A stretch of 64,000 nt of DNA from Thalassotalea ponticola (GTDB lineage: Bacteria > Pseudomonadota > Gammaproteobacteria > Enterobacterales > Alteromonadaceae). The notes under the pieces were generated by a model. It saw nothing but the letters and a program-made list of their open reading frames with translations, was not told the origin of the DNA and did not search any database. Where the stretch lies: the NCBI RefSeq assembly GCF_041379045.1, contig NZ_CP166871.1, forward strand, positions 2,790,001 through 2,854,000, written 5' to 3'. Both the position numbers and the translations under genes were made by a program. Positions 19,227 to 28,268 of this stretch are shown here, piece after piece (position 1 is the first letter of the stretch; every line of letters begins with the position of its first letter).

Positions 19227-20183
19227 TTAGCTGCGTTTTGCCAACTCGTGTTCAATCGCATCAAAAAGCTTACCGCTAATATTAATCGGAAAAGCTTTTT
19301 CAATCTCTCTAATACAGGTTGGGCTAGTGACATTGATTTCGGTTACTTTATCGCCGATCACATCAAGTCCAACAAAATACAAACCGCGTTTTTTTAATTC
19401 TTTGCCTATTGTTTCAGCCATCACTTTATCGCTAGCTGACAAAGGTCGAGCTTCACCGCGGCCGCCAGCAGCGAGGTTACCACGGGTTTCCCCTTGTGCC
19501 GGAATACGCGCTAGACAGTATGGCATCGGCTCGCCGTTGACGATTAAAATACGCTTATCGCCATCGCTGATTTGCGGTAAAAACTCTTGTACCATAGCGT
19601 ACTGACTGCCGTGGGCGGTTAGCGTTTCAATGATCACGCCAACGTTGGCGCAATCGGCTTTCATCCGAAAAATAGACGCGCCACCCATGCCATCTAGTGG
19701 TTTAACGATGACATCTTGGTGTTGCTGATGAAATTGGCGAATACGCTCGCTACTGCGAGTAATTAGCGTGGTCGCGGTGTATTGAGAAAACCAAGCAGTA
19801 AACAGCTTTTCATTACAGTCGCGTAAACTTTGCGGCTTGTTAACAATGAGCGTACCTTGTTCTTCAGCGCGCTCTAACATGTAGGTTGCGTAGATATATT
19901 CAGTGTCAAATGGCGGATCTTTGCGCATCAAGATGACATCCAAATCAGCTAAAGCAATATCCGATGTGTTTTCAATATCATACCAATGAGACGCATCGTC
20001 AAATACGCTAACGCGCGAAGCACTAGCTCTGGCTTGTCCATCGAGCAGGTATAAATCGTCCATTTGCATGTAATACAATTCGTGCCCTCGACTTTGAGCT
20101 TCTAGCATCATCGCTAGCGACGAATCTTTGGCCACATTGATGTTTTCTATCGGGTCCATGACCACGCCTACTTTTAACGTCAT
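19227..20183 (-). CDS. gshB: Glutathione synthetase GshB
   Basis: ATP-grasp ligase joining gamma-glutamylcysteine and glycine, second step of glutathione synthesis. The 318-residue protein (E. coli 316) starts KVGVVMDPIENINVAKDSS. It has the ATP-grasp segments VIVKPLDGMGGASIFRM, MVQEFLPQISDGDKRILIVNGEP and GEARPLSASD. It ends with GLYFVGLDVIGDKVTEINVTSPTC. Order rsmE-gshB-yqgE is the standard one. Glutathione made here is the presumed partner for the persulfide dioxygenase domain encoded at 46838 and the GST at 51767. Confidence 0.97.
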   Translation of the reverse strand: MTLKVGVVMDPIENINVAKDSSLAMMLEAQSRGHELYYMQMDDLYLLDGQARASASRVSVFDDASHWYDIENTSDIALADLDVILMRKDPPFDTEYIYATYMLERAEEQGTLIVNKPQSLRDCNEKLFTAWFSQYTATTLITRSSERIRQFHQQHQDVIVKPLDGMGGASIFRMKADCANVGVIIETLTAHGSQYAMVQEFLPQISDGDKRILIVNGEPMPYCLARIPAQGETRGNLAAGGRGEARPLSASDKVMAETIGKELKKRGLYFVGLDVIGDKVTEINVTSPTCIREIEKAFPINISGKLFDAIEHELAKRS

Positions 20184-20206
20184 AATTGTTCCTGCTCGGT
20201 ATATTG

Positions 20207-20935
20207 TTATAAATCGCCAAATTTACATTGCAATGCGGTAATCGCACACAGCGCTGCAGTCTCAGTTCTCAATACTCTAGGCCCGAGTAAAACCGGTATA
20301 AAGTCCGCTTGTTCTGCTTGTTCTATTTCCGCATCGGACAGTCCACCTTCCGGACCAACCAATAAGCGAACCGACGATGTTTGCATTGGTAACGTCGAAA
20401 TTGAATATTGCGCTTTGGGGTGTAAATTTAGCTTTAAATCGTCATTGGGCTGTTGTAGCCACTGTTCTAACGACATTGCTGGTTTGACTTCTGGTACTGT
20501 TGCACGACCACTCTGCTCGCATGCACTAACGACAATTTTTTGCCATTGCTGACGCTTTTTTTCCAAGCGCTCGCTGTTGAGCTTAACGCCGCAGCGTACG
20601 GTAAATAGCGGGGTTATTTGACTCACGCCAAGCTCTACCGACTTTTGCAAAGTAAAGTCCATGCGGTCACCGCGAGAAATGCCTTGACCTAAGTGAATCG
20701 ACAGCGGCGATTCATTGTCGATTTGTTCAACGCCTTCAATAAGTGCACTGGCCTGCTTTTTACTTACCTCGCTAAGCGTTGCCTGGTAATCACACCCATC
20801 GCCATTAAACAGCGATATGTTATCGCCAGTTTGCAGTCGCAATACCCTGACGACATGACCAAACACATCATCACTTAAGACCACCTGCTGGCCCACTTGC
20901 AACGGGCTATCTTGAAAAAATCTATTATTACTCAC
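20207..20935 (-). CDS. rsmE: 16S rRNA (uracil-1498-N3)-methyltransferase RsmE
   Basis: SAM-dependent SPOUT enzyme methylating U1498 in the 30S decoding region. The 242-residue protein has an N-terminal PUA-like domain (HVVRVLRLQTGDNISLFNG). The C-terminal trefoil-knot domain carries HLGQGISRGDRMDFTLQKSVELG, LLVGPEGGLSDAEIEQA and LGPRVLRTETAALCAI. The start is a GTG at 20933-20935 with a weak Shine-Dalgarno; no ATG fits the family N terminus. It is upstream of gshB and 23 bases from it. Confidence 0.95.
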   Translation of the reverse strand: MSNNRFFQDSPLQVGQQVVLSDDVFGHVVRVLRLQTGDNISLFNGDGCDYQATLSEVSKKQASALIEGVEQIDNESPLSIHLGQGISRGDRMDFTLQKSVELGVSQITPLFTVRCGVKLNSERLEKKRQQWQKIVVSACEQSGRATVPEVKPAMSLEQWLQQPNDDLKLNLHPKAQYSISTLPMQTSSVRLLVGPEGGLSDAEIEQAEQADFIPVLLGPRVLRTETAALCAITALQCKFGDL

Positions 20936-21053
20936 GACGCGGCTACTCTGCTGTGCTATCTGCCCTACAAGATAGGGTCGATGCGTTAAAAAAACAAGAC
21001 ATAACTGGCATTTAATCTGGGTTCAAACCCACAGACACCAATACATTATGCGT

Positions 21054-21090
21054 AAAAAAGCCAGACTAAAACAAGGCTTAGTCTGGCTTT
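21054..21090 (-). terminator. Intrinsic terminator of metK
   Basis: On the minus strand a perfect 12-bp stem (AAGCCAGACTAA / TTAGTCTGGCTT) with an 8-base loop is followed by a run of six T. It starts 24 bases after the metK stop. Textbook structure. Confidence 0.9.
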
Positions 21091-21113
21091 GTACAAGCTG
21101 ATTTTACGGTGGT

Positions 21114-22304
21114 TTAATCTAAACCAGCGGCCTGGCGAAGCGCGTCGGCTTTGTCGGTTTTTTCCCAACTGAACGCGGTAAACGTATCATCGCCAACGGT
21201 CATTTCAAATGGCTCGCGCCCGAAGTGGCCGTATGCTGCCGTCAATTGATACATCGGGTGTAACAAATCGAGCATTTTAGTGATCCCATAAGGACGCAAG
21301 TCAAAATGTTCACGAACGAGTTTGATCAGCGTTTGCTCATCAACTTTACCTGTGCCAAATGTTTCAATCGCAATTGAGGTCGGCTCGGCAACACCTATGG
21401 CATACGACACTTGTATTTCACAGCGATCGGCAAGTCCGGCAGCAACGATATTCTTTGCTACGTAACGACCGGCGTAAGCAGCACTACGGTCAACCTTTGA
21501 TGGATCTTTTCCTGAGAACGCGCCACCGCCATGGCGTGCCATGCCACCGTAGGTATCAACGATGATTTTACGACCCGTTAAACCACAATCGCCAACTGGA
21601 CCACCGATAACAAAACGTCCGGTCGGGTTGATAAAGTACTTGGTGTCTTCCGTTAATAGCTCAGCCGGCAGGGTGTGCTTGATGATGTTTTCCATCACTG
21701 CATCTTGTAAGTCTTCTTGACTGATCTCAGGACTGTGTTGAGTTGATAAAACCACCGCGTCAATTGCTACTGGCTTATCGCCTTCATAAACAAAAGTCAC
21801 TTGTGACTTGGCATCTGGTCGCAACCACGGAAGCACTCCAGATTTACGCATTTCTGCTTGACGTTCAACCAGGCGATGTGAATAGTACAACGGCGCCGGC
21901 ATCAATGAAGGCGTTTCATTGGTTGCATAACCAAACATCAGACCTTGGTCACCAGCACCTTGTTCTTCCGGCTTGGCGCGGTCAACACCCTGAGCAATTT
22001 CTGGTGATTGCTGCCCAATAAGGTTCATAATGCCACATGTTTCGCCGTCAAAACCAACATCTGAAGAGGTGTAACCGATATCAGTAATCACCTTACGCGT
22101 GATCTTTTCCAAGTCGACCCAAGCTTCGGTGGTCACCTCACCCGAGATTATCGCTACCCCGGTTTTTACCATTGTTTCACATGCTACGCGAGCGTGCTTA
22201 TCTTGCGCGATAATTGCATCTAGCACTGCATCAGACACTTGGTCTGCAATTTTATCAGGATGTCCTTCCGATACTGACTCAGAAGTAAAATAATGTTTAG
22301 CCAT
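21114..22304 (-). CDS. metK: S-adenosylmethionine synthetase MetK
   Basis: Makes SAM from methionine and ATP. The 396-residue protein shows [24 protein letters not shown] at the N terminus, the ATP-binding hexapeptide GAGDQG, and the second signature [19 protein letters not shown] (P-loop-like GGGAFSGKD). It is slightly longer than the E. coli protein (384). The ATG has GAGG 4 bases upstream. A tandem MetJ-type operator about 140 bases upstream suggests repression by MetJ-SAM. The product feeds speD, rlmD, rsmE and other SAM users in this window. Confidence 0.98.
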   Translation of the reverse strand: MAKHYFTSESVSEGHPDKIADQVSDAVLDAIIAQDKHARVACETMVKTGVAIISGEVTTEAWVDLEKITRKVITDIGYTSSDVGFDGETCGIMNLIGQQSPEIAQGVDRAKPEEQGAGDQGLMFGYATNETPSLMPAPLYYSHRLVERQAEMRKSGVLPWLRPDAKSQVTFVYEGDKPVAIDAVVLSTQHSPEISQEDLQDAVMENIIKHTLPAELLTEDTKYFINPTGRFVIGGPVGDCGLTGRKIIVDTYGGMARHGGGAFSGKDPSKVDRSAAYAGRYVAKNIVAAGLADRCEIQVSYAIGVAEPTSIAIETFGTGKVDEQTLIKLVREHFDLRPYGITKMLDLLHPMYQLTAAYGHFGREPFEMTVGDDTFTAFSWEKTDKADALRQAAGLD

Positions 22305-22441
22305 GACGCCTCTTCCACTTATACCAGCAACAATCGCAACGTTTTTCGCTTGCTACCAGTTACTAATAAATGCCTAAATAATAGACGATAAATTTACAAT
22401 ACGAGGAATTTTACACAGCTTGAATTTAGAAATCCACACTT

Positions 22442-22457
22442 TTACGTCTAGACGTCT
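22442..22457 (-). promoter_or_regulatory. MetJ operator (two tandem met boxes) upstream of metK
   Basis: Two adjacent 8-bp met boxes: TTACGTCT (22442-22449, 6/8) and AGACGTCT (22450-22457, 8/8 to the E. coli consensus). A weaker partial box occurs at 22383-22390 (AGACGATA). It lies between pilU's terminator and metK, so the target is metK. The match is seen directly; MetJ binding is inferred from the consensus known in enterobacteria. Confidence 0.75.
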
Positions 22458-22523
22458 AAAAATAAGATTTATTTGCTTAAAGAAAATGCAACAGTGGCGT
22501 ACTAACACAGGTTGTGGACAGAT

Positions 22524-22550
22524 AAAAAAAAGCGCCCATAGGCGCTTTTT
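22524..22550 (-). terminator. Intrinsic terminator downstream of pilU
   Basis: AGCGCC / GGCGCT stem extended by A/T pairs, loop of 4 bases, followed on the minus strand by a run of eight T. It begins about 20 bases after the pilU stop and separates pilTU from the metK promoter region. Confidence 0.88.
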
Positions 22551-22569
22551 CACTTGGCTTATTAGTGGA

Positions 22570-23685
22570 TTATTCAATCCCGTCTAGGGTTGCCCCTTTT
22601 AAGCCACCCATGCCACTTTGATCATTGCTGCGCAATTTAATCATCAAGCGCAGATCATTTGGCGAATCCGCGTGATGTAAGGCATCGGTATAACTGATGT
22701 CACCCGACTCGTACAAATCAAACAACGCTTGGTCAAAGGTTTGCATGCCTAATTCACGAGATTTCGACATCACTTCTTTAATTTCGCCAACATCACCTTT
22801 CTTAATCAATTCAGCGATGTACGGTGAATTTAACAAAATTTCGATGGCCGCACGGCGTCCGTTGCCATCTCGAGTTGGCACCAATTGTTGAGCGACAATC
22901 CCGCGTAAATTTAACGCTAAATCAAATTGTAGTTTTTGGTGTTGCTCTGCCGGTACCAAATGCATAATCCGATCAATCGCTTGGTTGGCGTTGTTGGCAT
23001 GCAGCGTGGCAATACACAAGTGGCCAGTTTCGGCGAAACTCAATGCGTGCTCCATAATTTCTTGCGAGCGAATTTCACCAATCAAGATAACATCGGGCGC
23101 TTGACGTAACGAGCTTTTCAGCGCCGCATCAAACGACTCAGTATCCATACCCACTTCGCGCTGAGTAATCATTGAACGACCGTGATCGTGAACGAATTCC
23201 ACCGGATCCTCAATGGTTAAAATATGACCGCGAGCATTGCGATTGCGGTAACCAATAAGCGACGCCATCGATGTTGACTTACCGGTACCCGTACCACCGA
23301 CAAATAGCACCAGGCCGCGCTTTGACATCACCAAGTCTTTTAGCACTTGCGGTAAACCTAGCTTATCAACATCAGGGATATCGGTAACAATGCGACGTAT
23401 TACCATGCCCGGCATTTCGCGTTGCCAAAACGCAGAAATACGGAACCGACCAACGTTGTCTACCGCAATGGCGTAGTTACATTCCTTGGTCACCTCAAAT
23501 TCCTGTTGCTGCTTGTCGCTCATCGAACTGAGGACAAGTGCTAAGGCATCGTCATAAGTTAACACTTTGTCATCAATGGCGGTTAATTCGCCATTGATTT
23601 TAGCGCTTGGTGATAGGTTGACGGTGATGAATAAATCGGACGCCCCCTGTTCAACCATTTCGCTTAACAATTTATGTAAATACAT
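22570..23685 (-). CDS. pilU: Type IV pilus retraction ATPase PilU
   Basis: Accessory hexameric ATPase for type IV pilus retraction, working with PilT. The 371-residue protein has Walker A GGTGTGKSTSMASL, the Asp box TIEDPVEFVHDH, Walker B DVILIGEIR and the His box FAETGHLCIATLHANN. PilU rather than PilT is indicated by the N terminus YLHKLLSEMVEQGASDLFI and by the second position behind pilT. It starts 9 bases after pilT. The tail rich in Gly and Asp after residue 345 is typical of PilU. Confidence 0.94.
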   Translation of the reverse strand: MYLHKLLSEMVEQGASDLFITVNLSPSAKINGELTAIDDKVLTYDDALALVLSSMSDKQQQEFEVTKECNYAIAVDNVGRFRISAFWQREMPGMVIRRIVTDIPDVDKLGLPQVLKDLVMSKRGLVLFVGGTGTGKSTSMASLIGYRNRNARGHILTIEDPVEFVHDHGRSMITQREVGMDTESFDAALKSSLRQAPDVILIGEIRSQEIMEHALSFAETGHLCIATLHANNANQAIDRIMHLVPAEQHQKLQFDLALNLRGIVAQQLVPTRDGNGRRAAIEILLNSPYIAELIKKGDVGEIKEVMSKSRELGMQTFDQALFDLYESGDISYTDALHHADSPNDLRLMIKLRSNDQSGMGGLKGATLDGIE

Positions 23686-23694
23686 GGCTTTACC

Positions 23695-24738
23695 TTAGTA
23701 CACTTTAAATTGGTTCTTATCTACCGCTTTGGCCATCGCATCTTCACGCGTGATCAAACCGCGACTTAGCAAGCCTTGTAAACACTGATCCATGGTTTGC
23801 ATACCATGTGACATACCGGTTTGAATAGCTGAGTACATTTGGGCAATCTTATCTTCGCGAATCAAGTTGCGAATCGCCGGTACACCGACCATGATCTCGT
23901 GGGCCGCAACACGGCCGCCACCATTCTTTTTAATCAGTGTTTGCGAGATAACTGCGCGCAATGACTCAGATAGCATCGAGCGCACCATATCTTTTTCTTC
24001 ACCAGGGAATACATCAACAATACGGTCAATGGTTTTTGGTGCAGACGTGGTGTGCAAAGTACCAAATACTAAGTGACCTGTTTCTGCCGCAGTCATCGCC
24101 AAGCGAATGGTTTCAAGGTCACGCATCTCACCAACTAGAATAACGTCGGGGTCTTCACGAAGTGCACTGCGCAATGCATTGTTAAAGCTCAAGGTATCGC
24201 GATGTACTTCACGCTGGTTAATCAAACACTGTTTGTTGTCGTGCACAAATTCTATCGGATCTTCAATGGTAAGAATGTGATGACGCTTGGTTTCGTTGAT
24301 GTAATCAACCATTGCCGCTAGTGTTGTTGATTTACCCGAACCCGTTGGGCCTGTCACCAGTACTAAGCCACGTGGGTTTTCAGCGATAGTGCGGAAAATA
24401 TCTGGGCAACCGAGTTCGTCCAGTGATAGTATTTTACTAGGGATGGTACGAAATACCGCTGCTGGACCTCGGTTTTGGTTAAACGCATTAACCCTGAAAC
24501 GCGCAAGATTTGGTACTTCAAACGAGAAATCCACTTCCAAGTTTTCTTCGTACTCTTTGCGTTGGCGATCGGTCATAATGTCGTAGACCAAGCCATTGAC
24601 TTCTTTGTCTTCTAACGGCGGAATGTTAATCTTGCGCACGTCACCATCAACGCGAATAGCCGGTGGCATGCCAGTAGAAAGGTGTAAATCGGAAGCGTTG
24701 TGTTCCACACTAAACGCTAAAAGTTCGGTAATATCCAT
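23695..24738 (-). CDS. pilT: Type IV pilus twitching motility ATPase PilT
   Basis: Main retraction motor of type IV pili, needed for twitching and DNA uptake. The 347-residue protein starts MDITELLAFSVEHNASDLHLS. It has Walker A TGPTGSGKSTTLAAM, the Asp box TIEDPIEFVHD, Walker B DVILVGEMRD, the His box AAETGHLVFGTLHTTSA, and the C-terminal AIRNLIREDK motif required for retraction. It forms an operon with pilU and is divergent from yggS across 39 bases, the usual gammaproteobacterial layout. Confidence 0.97.
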   Translation of the reverse strand: MDITELLAFSVEHNASDLHLSTGMPPAIRVDGDVRKINIPPLEDKEVNGLVYDIMTDRQRKEYEENLEVDFSFEVPNLARFRVNAFNQNRGPAAVFRTIPSKILSLDELGCPDIFRTIAENPRGLVLVTGPTGSGKSTTLAAMVDYINETKRHHILTIEDPIEFVHDNKQCLINQREVHRDTLSFNNALRSALREDPDVILVGEMRDLETIRLAMTAAETGHLVFGTLHTTSAPKTIDRIVDVFPGEEKDMVRSMLSESLRAVISQTLIKKNGGGRVAAHEIMVGVPAIRNLIREDKIAQMYSAIQTGMSHGMQTMDQCLQGLLSRGLITREDAMAKAVDKNQFKVY

Positions 24739-24777
24739 AATATTCCTATTAATTATTGTTATCCAGAATAAAAAACT

Positions 24778-25449
24778 ATGAGTTCAATCGCTGACAACCT
24801 AGCTAACGTTTTAACATCTATTGAGCAAGCAAGCTGCGACAGTCAGCGCACGGCTAACTCGGTTCAATTACTCGCAGTAAGTAAAACCAAACCCGTTGAC
24901 GATATCAACGCCGCCTACCTTGCCGGCCAACGTCAATTTGGTGAAAACTACGTTCAAGAGCTTGCGAGTAAAGCCAAAGCGTTATCAGAATTTGATATCA
25001 TCTGGCACTTTATCGGTCCAATTCAAAGCAATAAAACCCGCTTAATCGCTGAGTATGCCGACTGGGTACACTCAATTGACCGAGAAAAAACGGCAAAACG
25101 CCTTAACGAACAACGTGCTGTTAACATTACCCCGCTACAAGTCTGTTTACAAGTGAATATTAGTGGTGAACCGAGCAAATCCGGTGTGACCGTAGAACAA
25201 TTAGACAGCTTAGCCGCCTTTGTCGACGCTTGCCCTCACTTAGTACTACGTGGCATCATGTGCATCCCTGAAAAAGGCAATAGCGAACCGAGTTTTGTAA
25301 AAATGCAAAGCTTATTCAAGCAATTGCAACAAAAATACCCAACAATAGATACTCTATCGATGGGCATGAGTGGTGATATGGCTACAGCCATTGCCTGTGG
25401 TTCAACCATGGTGCGCGTCGGTACAGCAATATTTGGAAGGAGAGATTAA
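24778..25449 (+). CDS. yggS: PLP homeostasis protein YggS (PLPBP family)
   Basis: Pyridoxal-phosphate-binding protein without known catalytic activity; it buffers PLP and affects amino-acid and keto-acid pools. The 223-residue single TIM barrel has the PLP lysine in LLAVSKTKP, then FGENYVQELASK, WHFIGPIQSNKTR, and the phosphate-binding end LSMGMSGDMATAIACGSTMVRVGTAIFG. It is followed directly by proC, separated by three bases. Confidence 0.95.
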   Translation: MSSIADNLANVLTSIEQASCDSQRTANSVQLLAVSKTKPVDDINAAYLAGQRQFGENYVQELASKAKALSEFDIIWHFIGPIQSNKTRLIAEYADWVHSIDREKTAKRLNEQRAVNITPLQVCLQVNISGEPSKSGVTVEQLDSLAAFVDACPHLVLRGIMCIPEKGNSEPSFVKMQSLFKQLQQKYPTIDTLSMGMSGDMATAIACGSTMVRVGTAIFGRRD

Positions 25450-25452
25450 TTG

Positions 25453-26268
25453 ATGAAAAACGTCGCATTTATTGGCGCAGGCAATATGAACCGCTGTATC
25501 CTAATCGGCATGGTCAACGGCGGTTTCGATGCCAATACCATTACCGTTACCAATCCGAGTTCTGAAAAACGCGAAGCGCTAGCAAAAGAGTACGGCGTGT
25601 CACAAACCAGTGACAATCTGGCCGCCGCAGAAAAAGCTGACATAATCATTTTAGGGGTTAAACCACACCTAATAAAAGAGGTGTGCAAACAAATCAGTGA
25701 AGCGGTTGACGTGAGTAAAAAATGCTTCGTTTCGGTTGCTGCCGGGGTCAGTGTTGCCCAAATGCGCAGTGTCCTCGGCCCTGAGCCAGCCATTGTGCGC
25801 TGTATGCCAAACACTCCATCACAGCTCGGTTTTGGTATGTCTGGTCTATACGCCGATGACAACACCGCAGATGAAACCAAACAATATATCGATGCGATGT
25901 TTGCCTCCGTAGGTAAAACGCAATGGCTAAACAACGAAGAAGAAATTGACAATTTAATTACCGTGTCAGGCTCGGGTCCTGCGTACTTCTTCGCCTTTAT
26001 GGAAGCCATGCAAAAACAAGCGATGGACTTTGGCTTTGATCAACATACGGCGCGTCAATTAGTGCAGCAAACAGCGCTTGGCGCAGCGCAGATGGCGGTG
26101 CACAATTCAGAGTCACTTACCACCTTGCGGGAAAACGTCACCTCTAAAGGTGGAACAACCCATGCGGCGCTAACTACTCTGGCTGAAGGCGGTCTTGAAC
26201 AATTGGTCGCTAAAGCGATGGTTAATTGCAAGAAACGCGCGCAACAAATGACCGAAGACAACAACTAG
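25453..26268 (+). CDS. proC: Pyrroline-5-carboxylate reductase ProC
   Basis: Last step of proline synthesis, reducing pyrroline-5-carboxylate with NAD(P)H. The 271-residue protein has the Rossmann motif FIGAGNMNRCILIGM, then ILGVKPHLIKEVC and RCMPNTPSQLGFGM. The C-terminal dimer signature includes TVSGSGPAYFFAFMEAM and NVTSKGGTTHAAL. The ATG at 25453 directly follows an in-frame TTG; GGAGAG in the yggS end serves as Shine-Dalgarno. It is the standard neighbour of yggS and yggT. Confidence 0.97.
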   Translation: MKNVAFIGAGNMNRCILIGMVNGGFDANTITVTNPSSEKREALAKEYGVSQTSDNLAAAEKADIIILGVKPHLIKEVCKQISEAVDVSKKCFVSVAAGVSVAQMRSVLGPEPAIVRCMPNTPSQLGFGMSGLYADDNTADETKQYIDAMFASVGKTQWLNNEEEIDNLITVSGSGPAYFFAFMEAMQKQAMDFGFDQHTARQLVQQTALGAAQMAVHNSESLTTLRENVTSKGGTTHAALTTLAEGGLEQLVAKAMVNCKKRAQQMTEDNN

Positions 26269-26454
26269 TGAACGAGTCAGTGCTATTTGGGTTGCAGAGC
26301 CAAGGGTTAATCACAGTTGCCTCGCAAAATAGTGTAGACTTTATCTAACACTGGTATCGCGTGTAATGAGCAAGTGAGTTAAATACCATCTCGACATTGC
26401 ACGCGCGAACAATAACAACTTATTAATAACAGTGCCTTTGCGCATGGAGTCATA

Positions 26455-27003
26455 ATGGAAGCATTGCTGATCTTACTAAACTTTGTCTTTGACACATTTT
26501 TTATGTTGTTAATTTTACGAGTTTGGTTGCAAGCGGTTCGAGCCGATTTTTACAACCCGTTAAGTCAATTTGTGGTTAAAGTAACCAATCCCGTAGTGAT
26601 TCCGTTCCGGCGCGTTATTCCGGGTATCAAAGGTATCGATCTGGCGACAATTGCAGTCGCATTTATCGTTGCCGTAGCCAAACTTTACACCATTAGTAGC
26701 CTGCAAGGTTCCGCACCGGATATTGGTTTATTGCTGTATCTTGGTTTATTGTATTTAGTCAAAGAAAGTGGATACTTGCTGTTTGTGGTTATGCTGATAA
26801 TGGCACTGATGAGTTGGGTTGTGCAGCACCCAACCCCAATCCAAATGGTATTTGGCCAGCTTACCGAACCGTTTTTACGCCCCATACGACGCATTTTACC
26901 CGACTTGGGCGGGATTGATTTATCAGTGGTGATTGCGTTTTTACTACTCAGTATGATCAATGCCTTTTTCAACACCACCATTCCATACTGGTACGCGTTA
27001 TAA
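26455..27003 (+). CDS. yggT: YggT-family inner-membrane protein
   Basis: Integral membrane protein with two YGGT repeats, each two helices plus the motif NPLSQFVVKVTNPVVIPFRRVIPGI (about 29-52) or its second copy FGQLTEPFLRPIRRILPDLGGID (about 133-155). The function is not settled; it has been linked to osmotic stress tolerance and membrane assembly. The 182 residues fit the double-repeat form. GGAGT precedes the ATG. It follows proC after 186 bases and lies in the yggS-proC-yggT-rdgB-hemW region; yggU (DUF167) is absent here. Confidence 0.92.
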   Translation: MEALLILLNFVFDTFFMLLILRVWLQAVRADFYNPLSQFVVKVTNPVVIPFRRVIPGIKGIDLATIAVAFIVAVAKLYTISSLQGSAPDIGLLLYLGLLYLVKESGYLLFVVMLIMALMSWVVQHPTPIQMVFGQLTEPFLRPIRRILPDLGGIDLSVVIAFLLLSMINAFFNTTIPYWYAL

Positions 27004-27018
27004 AAGCAGGTCTAGTGT

Positions 27019-27055
27019 CCCCTCAGTCACAATGTGTTAAACATTTTGACTGGGG
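27019..27055. other. Hairpin between yggT and the DUF4426 gene
   Basis: CCC(T)CAGTCA pairs with TGACTGGGG, continuing through a C/T mismatch into AATGT/ACATT with a 5-base loop, about 14 bp in total. It starts 16 bases after the yggT stop and has no U-run. It may delimit the yggT transcript or serve as a processing site; inference only. Confidence 0.4.
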
Positions 27056-27118
27056 CTGTCACCAAGCACCGTCTATACTTACATATCAATCATAGTTTTT
27101 AGCGATAAAAGAGAGGCG

Positions 27119-27562
27119 ATGATGATCAAGCGCTTTAATCAATTGATGTTTTCGATACTGTGTTTAGGTTTGGTGACATTCACAGCCAACGCAGAACAAA
27201 TGGTCAAACTGGGTGATTTAGAAGTTCATTACATCGGCTTGTCTACGGCAATTTTACAGCCTGATATTGCGACCAATTATGGTATTGAACGCAGCCGCTA
27301 CAAGGGCTTTGTTAATATTTCAGTACTCGATGCCAGTCAACCTGGCAAGCCGGCCAAGGCGGTTGGCATATCGGGTACGGCAATTAACCTCGTTGGTCAG
27401 ACAATGAACTTAGAGTTTGAGCAAATAAAAGAGGGTGATGCGATCTACTACATCGCCATTGTTGACTACCCTAATGACGAAACCTACAAGTTTAATATTT
27501 TGATCAACGACAATGGTGAACAACACACGCTAGAGTTTAGCCAAAAGTTTTACGTAGAATAA
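27119..27562 (+). CDS. DUF4426 exported protein
   Basis: A 147-residue protein with a clear signal peptide (FNQLMFSILCLGLVTFTANA, cleavage about residue 26). The body is beta-rich (LGDLEVHYIGLSTAIL onward, ending HTLEFSQKFYVE). This fits the DUF4426 family found beside yggT, rdgB and hemW in Vibrio, Shewanella and alteromonads. The function is unknown; a periplasmic location is inferred from the signal peptide. GAGAGG just upstream favours the second of the two tandem ATGs. An intrinsic terminator follows. Confidence 0.8.
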   Translation: MMIKRFNQLMFSILCLGLVTFTANAEQMVKLGDLEVHYIGLSTAILQPDIATNYGIERSRYKGFVNISVLDASQPGKPAKAVGISGTAINLVGQTMNLEFEQIKEGDAIYYIAIVDYPNDETYKFNILINDNGEQHTLEFSQKFYVE

Positions 27563-27598
27563 GCAATACATGGTAGAATCGCCTGCTATGTATTACCT

Positions 27599-27626
27599 AA
27601 AAAAGTGCGTTCGCCCGCACTTTTTT
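27599..27626 (+). terminator. Intrinsic terminator after the DUF4426 gene
   Basis: AAAAAAGTGCG / CGCACTTTTTT stem with a 6-base loop and a run of six T, 37 bases after the stop codon. It separates the DUF4426 gene from rdgB, so rdgB-hemW probably have their own promoter. Confidence 0.9.
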
Positions 27627-27666
27627 ACTATAACAGCCCGACTAATCGATCAGTAAGTCCAAACAT

Positions 27667-28266
27667 ATGATGAAAAAAATTGTGCTTGCCACTGGCAATC
27701 AAGGCAAAGTAAAAGAGTTGGCCGAATTACTTGCAGACCAACATATCGACGTGGTTCCACAAAGTGATTTCGACGTGTCCGATGCCGAGGAAACCGGCAC
27801 TACGTTTGTTGAAAACGCCATCATTAAAGCCCGTCACGCGGCAAAAGTGACCGGCTTACCAGCTATTGCTGATGACTCTGGGTTGGCTGTCGATTATCTC
27901 AATGGGGCTCCTGGTATTTACTCAGCGCGTTATTCTGGCGACGAGGCGACAGACCAAAAAAACAATCAAAAGCTACTTGCCGCCCTCGACGGGGTGAGTG
28001 CAGAACAGCGCGGTGCTCAGTTTCATTGTGTGCTGGTTTTTATGCGTCATGCCGATGACCCGACGCCCATTATTTGTCACGGTATTTGGCCTGGAAGTAT
28101 CACTACTGAGCCTCACGGCGACCAGGGATTTGGCTATGACCCCTTGTTTTGGGTAGAGCAATACCAACAAACATCGGCACAACTTCCACGCGATATAAAA
28201 AATCAACTAAGCCATCGTGGTCAGGCGCTACAACAGTTGATAAACGCCTTACAAAGTCGAGACTAA
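27667..28266 (+). CDS. rdgB: dITP/XTP pyrophosphatase RdgB (HAM1 family)
   Basis: House-cleaning enzyme hydrolysing dITP, ITP and XTP to monophosphates, keeping deaminated purines out of DNA. The 199-residue protein starts [17 protein letters not shown]. It has [14 protein letters not shown], the catalytic [32 protein letters not shown] and LSHRGQAL, all HAM1 landmarks. It is followed after two bases by hemW, the usual pair. Confidence 0.97.
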   Translation: MMKKIVLATGNQGKVKELAELLADQHIDVVPQSDFDVSDAEETGTTFVENAIIKARHAAKVTGLPAIADDSGLAVDYLNGAPGIYSARYSGDEATDQKNNQKLLAALDGVSAEQRGAQFHCVLVFMRHADDPTPIICHGIWPGSITTEPHGDQGFGYDPLFWVEQYQQTSAQLPRDIKNQLSHRGQALQQLINALQSRD

Positions 28267-28268
28267 AC

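Noticed and set aside
22305..22523. SAM riboswitch in the metK leader
   Set aside because: No recognisable SAM-riboswitch core; the tandem met boxes explain control better and fit a gammaproteobacterium.
25446..26009. Long antisense frame (187 codons) opposite proC
   Set aside because: Explained by the codon structure of proC, whose product is an unmistakable reductase; the antisense product resembles nothing.
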